Positions 59,207-64,000 of a stretch of 64,000 nt of DNA are shown here, in pieces. The notes beneath the pieces are model-generated. The model ran no database searches. It saw nothing but the letters and a program-made list of their open reading frames with translations, and was not told the DNA's origin. How positions within the stretch are numbered: position 1 is the stretch's first letter; each line of letters opens with the position of its first letter. The translations under genes and the position numbers were made by a program. The stretch spans positions 37,348 through 101,347 of the forward strand of contig JAOAKH010000002.1 in NCBI GenBank assembly GCA_026413755.1, in the 5' to 3' direction. The stretch comes from Acidilobaceae archaeon. GTDB lineage: Archaea; Thermoproteota; Thermoprotei_A; Sulfolobales; Acidilobaceae.

Positions 59207-60126
59207 TTCACGACCACCCTTATCTTGCTTGCCAGCTGCTCCACGTCCTCTAGCCCCTCGGTGGGCTTGCCGAGGTGCTCCACAAGGGCGTAGCTTACCC
59301 CATAGCCCTTCAGCTGCTCCTCGTACTTCTTCTGAGCTTCTAGCACGCCGAGCCTCTTTGCCACGTCCTCCGGCAGCACCCTGTTCAGCACCAGCAGCTT
59401 AGGCCTCACGCCCATCCTCTCTTTGAGAAACTTCGCTGTCTCCTCCATCTCGTAAATCGGTAGGGGCTCGGGCATGGCTACGAGCACGTAAGAGGTGCTA
59501 TCAGGGGAGGAGAGCCTAGAGGTGAGCCAACCGTAGTCCTCCCTTAGCTCGTACAGCCTTTCCAGAGCCTTGTCCTTCATCTCCGCCTGCCTCCCCATAG
59601 TCCTGGCTATGGTGTACCTCAGCGCTACTATCCTCTCCCTGATCTCTATGAGCCTGTTCAGCCAAGCTACGTACAGCCTGCTGAGCGCCAGCGTCCTCAG
59701 CGTCACGCCGGTGGGAGGGGTGTCAACTACAACGTACTCATATTTGCTCCTATATGCCCAGAGCAGCTTCCGGAGGAACACTTCCTCCTCTGCGCCGGGG
59801 GAGTACCTCACTACGTCTACGAGGTCGTCCAGGTTGAAGACCGGGAGCGAGGGCATGAGGGCCTTTAGGAGGTCAGAGTGCCTGAGCACGATCTCCTCTA
59901 TCTCCTTCTCCACCGACACCTGGCCCACGTCCATCCCCGGCGCCCCCCTCTCCAAGTACTTAGACAGGTGCCTCGCAGGATCTAGGCTCAGCAGGAGCGT
60001 TCTCCCCCTCTTGCTCATCTCCCGGGCTATGAAGATAGACATGGTGGTCTTCCCCACGCCCCCCTTTCCTATAACCATGATCACGTGAGGGCAGCAACTC
60101 ATGGGCTTCAGGGCCTCAGCTATCAC
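59203..60126 (-). CDS. ArsA/Get3-type ATPase
   Basis: The 307-residue product is a deviant Walker A ATPase: G-K-G-G-V-G-K-T-T near residue 22, S-L-D-P-A-R-H near 46 (switch I region), V-D-T-P-P-T-G near 133 (switch II). It is a single-domain protein like Get3, not the tandem form of arsenite pumps, and lacks the A-loop cysteines needed for arsenite sensing. Get3-type proteins deliver tail-anchored membrane proteins. No arsB or ars regulator is near. It is coupled by four-base overlaps to a small helical gene upstream and a membrane-anchored gene downstream. Confidence 0.86.
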   Translation of the reverse strand: MIAEALKPMSCCPHVIMVIGKGGVGKTTMSIFIAREMSKRGRTLLLSLDPARHLSKYLERGAPGMDVGQVSVEKEIEEIVLRHSDLLKALMPSLPVFNLDDLVDVVRYSPGAEEEVFLRKLLWAYRSKYEYVVVDTPPTGVTLRTLALSRLYVAWLNRLIEIRERIVALRYTIARTMGRQAEMKDKALERLYELREDYGWLTSRLSSPDSTSYVLVAMPEPLPIYEMEETAKFLKERMGVRPKLLVLNRVLPEDVAKRLGVLEAQKKYEEQLKGYGVSYALVEHLGKPTEGLEDVEQLASKIRVVVK

Positions 60127-60449
60127 GTCCCCCCACCCAGCGCTGCCGCCACCTCCCCTATCACGTCCTCCCCCTTGTAGGCCCTCTCTCGCAGCAGCTT
60201 TACCTCCTCTTGGAGCGCCTCGAGGATCTCAAGGCTGAGGAAGGGCGTCATGCTCCTCACCCCCACGAAGCTGCCCAGGGAGAGCATGAGGAAGGCCGCC
60301 TCTAGCTCCCTCAGCTCCTGCTCGAGCGCATGGACGCTCTCCTCCTTGACGGCCGCGTCTATGCTCCGCAGCGCTGCCCTCAGCTTCCTCACCAGCGAGG
60401 CAAGGAAAGACAAAGAGAACACCGCTGAAAAAAGGGGGAGGGAGCTCAA
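60123..60449 (-). CDS. Small helical protein between CstA and ArsA
   Basis: No family is recognised. The 108-residue product begins with a hydrophobic stretch (F-S-A-V-F-S-L-S-F-L-A) and continues as amphipathic helices: V-R-K-L-R-A-A-L-R-S-I-D-A-A-V, A-L-E-Q-E-L-R-E-L-E-A-A-F, and I-L-E-A-L-Q-E-E-V-K-L-L-R-E-R. This looks like a helical bundle or coiled coil, possibly membrane-associated. Four-base overlaps with both neighbours argue that it works with them. Confidence 0.6.
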   Translation of the reverse strand: MSSLPLFSAVFSLSFLASLVRKLRAALRSIDAAVKEESVHALEQELRELEAAFLMLSLGSFVGVRSMTPFLSLEILEALQEEVKLLRERAYKGEDVIGEVAAALGGGT

Positions 60450-62260
60450 ATACTCCTGGCCTTGAGCAAGCCTCTCACAAAGAGGTAGATCAGCAGCAGG
60501 TCCAGACCGAGGGTGAGGACCACGAGGCTCCCAGCGCCTATCTGATATAAGAAGGGCACGTTTGGCAGGATCAGCAGCACCCAGAGCGCTAGGGCAAGGG
60601 TAACGGTGATCCAGAGGAAGGCCGCGGGGATCAGCATGAGCAGGCTCACGGGACCCCTAACCCTTAGCACGGCGTAGACCCAGAGGGTGGCGGTGAGGAG
60701 GGCTAGAGCGGCCAGCAGCTGGTTAGTGCCGGCAAAGGCAGGCCAGATGACGAGATACGCTCTGCCCACTCCCTCCACGGTGGGGTAAGCCAGCACGGAA
60801 GCCAGAGCTATCGGGATGATGGAGGCCACGAACCTGTTAGTGATGACTCTGTATGCGCTCCTGTTAACGGGCCTCAGCCAGTCCATAAGCTCCGTCCAAG
60901 CAAAGCGCGCCAGCCTGTTAGCAGTGTCTAGGGTGGTGAGCACGAAGGCCGTCAGCGCCCAGGCGGCGAACGTCTTGAAGCCCTTGAAGAGGCCCACGAA
61001 GTCTAGGCCGAAGAGCTTCGACCAGGCGGTCGCTTGGGCTAGGGCGTAAGCGTTGTAGAACCTATCTGCTGCGCCGAAGGCAAGGATGTTCTTGGTCTTC
61101 TCCACGTCTATCCCAGCTGCCTTGAGGGTCTCGAGGGGTATGCCAGCCTTCTGAGCTGCAGCAGCGAAGTCCCAGAAGAGCGCTGCGGGCAGGATCACTG
61201 CGAGCGAAGAGACGGCTCCCTCCGTGAGCATGCCGCCATAGCCCACGAGCAGCGCGTCTAGCTCGTTGGCGAGCTGCTTGGAGGTGGTGCCGGAGGCGAC
61301 CACTGAGTGGAAGCCGGAGAGGGCGCCGCAGGCGATCGTGAGCGGCACCATTGGCCAGAAGTACGCTATGTCCATCCCTGCTGCCGGCGTCCCCCTAGGA
61401 GCCCCTATCACGGCTCCCTTGGCCACAAAGGACGTTATTGCAGGCCCGGTGATCTCCATGAAGGGCAGGAAGAGCGGCGCCACGAGGGCTAGCCCGACGA
61501 AGATCCAGAGCACGTATGCGTTGAGGTAGTCCCTAGGTTGTAGGAGATACCACACTGGTAGGGCGGCAGCGAGGATGGAGTAGAGGGCCAACACCACCAC
61601 CCAGCCCTCATAGCTGAGGTGCACAGGAACCCTGAACGAGTAGAGGAGGCCCAGGAAGACAAGAACTAGGGTGACGATAGTGGCTATCCTCACGTCGATC
61701 CCGAACTTGTACACCATTATTCCGAAGAGGAGAGAGAGCGGCATGAACACTATGGCTAGGGTGGCAGCAGTGGGCACGCTCTCGAAGGTGGTGGAGGCGA
61801 CGCTAATGAAGGCCGCTAGGACCAGGATGAGGGCAGCCCAGACGTAGACAAGGAATATGTACCTTGCCCTTCTTCCCATCACCCCCTCGGAGATGGACAT
61901 TATAGAGAGCCCGCCCTGCCTAACGCTCGCCATCATGGAGGTGTAGTCGTGCACTGCTCCGATGAAGATGTTGCCGAAGAGCACCCAGAGGAGCGGGAGG
62001 AACCAGCCCCAGGCGAGCGCTAGCGCAGGCCCTATGATGGGCCCAGCCCCAGCTATTGAGGCAAAGTGATGGCCGTAGAGAACGTACTTGTTTGCGGGGA
62101 CGTAGTCTATGCCGTCGAACTTCTCAACAGCAGGGGTGGGCCTGTTGGGGTCTGCCTTAACGACCCTCCGCTCCAGCAGCTCCCTGCCGTACAGGAAGTA
62201 TGCTACAGCATAGATCGCCAGCACCAGGCCGAGGAAAATTATCGCGTGCATATCAACCAC
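60446..62260 (-). CDS. cstA: CstA family transporter
   Basis: The 604-residue product belongs to the CstA (carbon starvation) family, now known in E. coli as pyruvate and peptide-related uptake systems. It has about 16 membrane segments. Family marks are Y-G-H-H-F-A-S-I-A-G-A-G-P-I-I-G-P-A near residue 62, F-G-N-I-F-I-G-A-V-H-D near 95, and S-G-F-H-S-V-V-A-S-G-T-T near 315. In peptide- and pyruvate-using cells it may import fermentation substrates. Its start overlaps the upstream 80-residue gene by eight bases. Confidence 0.95.
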   Translation of the reverse strand: MVDMHAIIFLGLVLAIYAVAYFLYGRELLERRVVKADPNRPTPAVEKFDGIDYVPANKYVLYGHHFASIAGAGPIIGPALALAWGWFLPLLWVLFGNIFIGAVHDYTSMMASVRQGGLSIMSISEGVMGRRARYIFLVYVWAALILVLAAFISVASTTFESVPTAATLAIVFMPLSLLFGIMVYKFGIDVRIATIVTLVLVFLGLLYSFRVPVHLSYEGWVVVLALYSILAAALPVWYLLQPRDYLNAYVLWIFVGLALVAPLFLPFMEITGPAITSFVAKGAVIGAPRGTPAAGMDIAYFWPMVPLTIACGALSGFHSVVASGTTSKQLANELDALLVGYGGMLTEGAVSSLAVILPAALFWDFAAAAQKAGIPLETLKAAGIDVEKTKNILAFGAADRFYNAYALAQATAWSKLFGLDFVGLFKGFKTFAAWALTAFVLTTLDTANRLARFAWTELMDWLRPVNRSAYRVITNRFVASIIPIALASVLAYPTVEGVGRAYLVIWPAFAGTNQLLAALALLTATLWVYAVLRVRGPVSLLMLIPAAFLWITVTLALALWVLLILPNVPFLYQIGAGSLVVLTLGLDLLLIYLFVRGLLKARSI

Positions 62261-62495
62261 TCCTCCCAGTCCTTGCTTCCACGAACTTCCTAACGGCCAC
62301 TGGCACCTCTCCTAGCCAGAGCCATGGGCCCAGCAGTATCAGCAGGAAGCCCGCCGATATGAGCACCGCGTCCAGCGTTACCTTTTTTGCCACCCCTACG
62401 CCGCCGCTGAAGAACCCCACTACAAAGAGCTCGTAGAAGAGCAGGAGGAGGGCAACGGCGGTCAACAACATTCCTACGAGCTCCCTTTGACCCAC
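62253..62495 (-). CDS. Small two-span membrane protein, first gene of the CstA-ArsA operon
   Basis: The 80-residue product has two membrane segments (about 8-30 and 40-60) and a basic C terminus. In enterobacteria CstA is paired with a small soluble protein (YbdD/YjiX); this one is different and membranous. It overlaps cstA by eight bases. The GTG start lies about 30 bases past the minus-strand TATA sequence CTATTTAAAAC near 62521-62530, which would promote the whole five-gene operon. Confidence 0.68.
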   Translation of the reverse strand: MGQRELVGMLLTAVALLLLFYELFVVGFFSGGVGVAKKVTLDAVLISAGFLLILLGPWLWLGEVPVAVRKFVEARTGRSG

Positions 62496-62709
62496 TCTAT
62501 GCTCACCTGTCGCTCAGCCCGTTTTAAATAGTGCTAATAAGTGTTATATATATTGTTTAAGGGTAGGACTGATAGGAATAGGAACAACTTTACCTCTGCT
62601 AAAATACTCTTTACAAGTTATGGTCTATAACAACTGTATAGGGTCAATTCATTTTCACTAATACATTAACGGTAAAGTATATATTATCTCCAAGGAGGTA
62701 ATACGAACG
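62496..62709. promoter_or_regulatory. AT-rich divergent region: CstA operon and AOR gene
   Basis: This 214-base gap is the most AT-rich in the window. It holds the CstA-operon TATA box (62521-62530, minus), a TATATATATT tract near 62547-62556, overlapping inverted repeats GTTAT/ATAAC (62617-62631) and CTATA/TATAG (62625-62641) that cannot form at once, a TATATATTA at 62677-62685, and the ribosome site AAGGAGGT at 62692-62699. No coding frame was found. Confidence 0.5.
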
Positions 62710-64000
62710 GTGCGGTCCTTGCCAGGCGGATATATGGGCAAGATCCTGAGAGTTAACCTAACCCACGGCAAGCTCTATCACGAGGAGCTCCCAGAGGAGG
62801 TGCTCAGGACTTGGATAGGAGGCAGGGGGCTAGGAGTATACATAATGCTCAAGGAGGTAAACCCGAAAGTAGACCCCCTGAGCCCCGAGAACAAAGCAAT
62901 AGTAGCCACTGGCCCCCTGACTGGCATCCCAGGCCTCGTCTCGCCAGGCAGGTGGGCCTCCATAACTAAGTCCCCGCTCACCAACACTATTCATGACGCC
63001 CATAGCGGCGGCAAGTTTGGGCCAGAGCTGAAGTTTGCAGGGTTCGACGCCATAATCATAGAGGGCGCTTCTGAGAAGCCTGTGTACTTATGGATCCACG
63101 ACGGCAAAGCAGAGCTGAGGGACGCAACTCACCTCTGGGGGAAGGACGTCCACTCCACTACTGACGAGCTGATAGAGGAGCTCGCCGCCGCAGTAGGCAA
63201 GGACGAGGCCCACAAGATTAGGGTGGCTGCCATTGGGCCGGCTGGCGAGAGGTTGGTAAGGATAGCTAACATTATGAACGACAAGAACAGGGCCGCGGGC
63301 AGGGGAGGCCATGGGGCAGTGTGGGGTTCAAAGAAGCTTAAGGCCATAGCTGTGAGGGGTCACATGAGGCCTAAGATAGCTAGGGAGGAGGAGTACAAGC
63401 TAGTTTCAAGCAGGTCGATAAGGCTTGCAAAGGAGTCTCCCATAACCTCCCAGGCGCTCCCCAAGTACGGCACCGCCGTCCTTGTTAACGTGATCAACGC
63501 TCACGGCATGCTGCCCACCAGGAACTTCAAGACCGGCGTCTTTGCAGAGGCAGAGAAGATCAGCGGGGAGAGGATAGCTGAGACCATCCTAGACCCTGAG
63601 ATACAGAAGGAGGAGATATGTTGGGGGTGCCTCATAGGTTGTTCAAGGGGAACTAAGATCAGTGGCAAGTGGAGCGGTTACGGAGGAGGGCCTGAGTACG
63701 AGACAGTGTGGGCCCTCGGCGCTGCCCCAGGCGTGGGCAACCTGGAGGCCGTCACAAAGGCTAACTACCTCTGCAACGAGCTGGGCGTAGACACTATATC
63801 CATGGGAGCTACAATAGCTACCCTCTTTGAGCTAGTGGAGAAGGGCAAGATACCGCCCGAGAAGCTGAGGGGCCTTAACGCGAAGTGGGGCAGCGACGAG
63901 GCCCTTGTGGAGCTAGTCTGGAGGACTGCATACAGGTCTGGCATTGGAGACGAGCTGGCAGAGGGCGCATCTAGGCTTGCGGCAAAGTACGGAGCTCCAG
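62710..64000 (+). CDS. aor: Tungsten-type aldehyde ferredoxin oxidoreductase, 3' end outside the window
   Basis: AOR enzymes oxidise aldehydes from peptide or sugar breakdown to acids, reducing ferredoxin, with a tungsten-bispterin and a 4Fe-4S cluster. About 430 codons are visible. The N-terminal domain has G-Y-M-G-K-I-L-R-V-N-L near residue 7, G-G-R-G-L-G-V-Y, T-G-P-L-T-G, S-G-G-K-F-G-P-E-L-K near 98, and A-A-G-R-G-G-H-G-A-V near 198. The cluster cysteines 304, 307 and 311 (C-W-G-C-L-I-G-C) follow; the fourth lies beyond the window. GTG 62710 has a strong ribosome site ten bases upstream; TTG 62719 and ATG 62734 are alternatives. Confidence 0.94.
   Translation, partial: MRSLPGGYMGKILRVNLTHGKLYHEELPEEVLRTWIGGRGLGVYIMLKEVNPKVDPLSPENKAIVATGPLTGIPGLVSPGRWASITKSPLTNTIHDAHSGGKFGPELKFAGFDAIIIEGASEKPVYLWIHDGKAELRDATHLWGKDVHSTTDELIEELAAAVGKDEAHKIRVAAIGPAGERLVRIANIMNDKNRAAGRGGHGAVWGSKKLKAIAVRGHMRPKIAREEEYKLVSSRSIRLAKESPITSQALPKYGTAVLVNVINAHGMLPTRNFKTGVFAEAEKISGERIAETILDPEIQKEEICWGCLIGCSRGTKISGKWSGYGGGPEYETVWALGAAPGVGNLEAVTKANYLCNELGVDTISMGATIATLFELVEKGKIPPEKLRGLNAKWGSDEALVELVWRTAYRSGIGDELAEGASRLAAKYGAP

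Noticed and set aside
59203..60126. Arsenite pump operon
   Set aside because: The ATPase is single-domain without arsenite-binding cysteines, and no arsB, arsR or arsD is nearby; the ArsB/NhaD-like gene at 45501 is 12 kb away.

Overview
The window reads as chromosomal DNA of a hyperthermophilic crenarchaeon (Thermoproteota). It carries archaeal core genes throughout: TATA-binding protein, RNA polymerase subunit P, glycerol-1-phosphate dehydrogenase (archaeal lipid stereochemistry), an archaeal 20S proteasome beta subunit, the aCPSF1/FttA beta-CASP nuclease, FEN-1, XPB, aIF1, aIF1A, Nmd3, Rio1 and archaeal-type synthetases. It is GC-rich, uses AGG heavily for Arg, has purine-rich coding strands, many TTG/GTG starts, and TATA boxes about 25-35 bases before starts, suggesting mostly short-leadered or leaderless mRNAs. 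The cytochrome bd pair, ApTPx-like peroxiredoxin and tungsten aldehyde oxidoreductase fit an Acidilobales/Desulfurococcales-like organism, but that placement is a guess. I see no insertion sequence, integrase, CRISPR array or replication origin.

Layout. 1-2.1 kb: sfsA fragment, tRNA-Lys, a phosphoesterase and tbp. 2.2-13.7 kb: a PflX-like radical SAM protein, a giant secreted subtilase, PEP synthase, HisRS, an AbrB-PhoU regulator and an anchored surface protein. 13.8-18.0 kb: a translation and ribosome-assembly block (aIF1, RNAP P, agmatinase, Dim2/Pno1-like KH protein, Rio1, aIF1A, Nmd3). 18.0-26.5 kb: a dehydrogenase, then a minus-strand run of LeuRS, FEN-1, an MFS transporter, an unknown protein and XPB. 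26.5-36.2 kb: PhoH-KH ATPase, SAM hydrolase, sugar nucleotidyltransferase, metallo-beta-lactamase, G1P dehydrogenase, proteasome beta, FttA, PUA protein and a second radical SAM enzyme, with tRNA-Pro and tRNA-Thr between them. 36.2-50.1 kb: HtrA-like protease, acyl-CoA synthetase, tRNA-Ser, TspO-like protein, AbrB-ACT regulator, IleRS with an orphan Cas4-like nuclease, an unknown beta-rich protein, an anion/Na+ permease, a membrane phosphodiesterase, a phosphoesterase, a riboflavin-type reductase and tRNA-Arg. 50.1-52.8 kb: an ABC importer operon without its binding protein. 52.9-56.5 kb: peroxiredoxin and a CydA/CydA'-type cytochrome bd oxidase. 56.5-58.6 kb: glycogen synthase and a DUF996-like membrane protein. 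58.5-62.5 kb: a five-gene overlapping operon around CstA and an ArsA-type ATPase. The window ends inside an aldehyde ferredoxin oxidoreductase gene.

How it works together. Most genes are housekeeping (translation, ribosome maturation, mRNA 3'-end formation, proteolysis, lipid backbone, gluconeogenesis). The accessory interest lies in the CstA-ArsA cassette, the CydAA' oxidase beside a peroxiredoxin, orphan Cas4, coding sequences running antisense into tRNA genes, and several inverted or repeated promoter elements with no assigned regulator.
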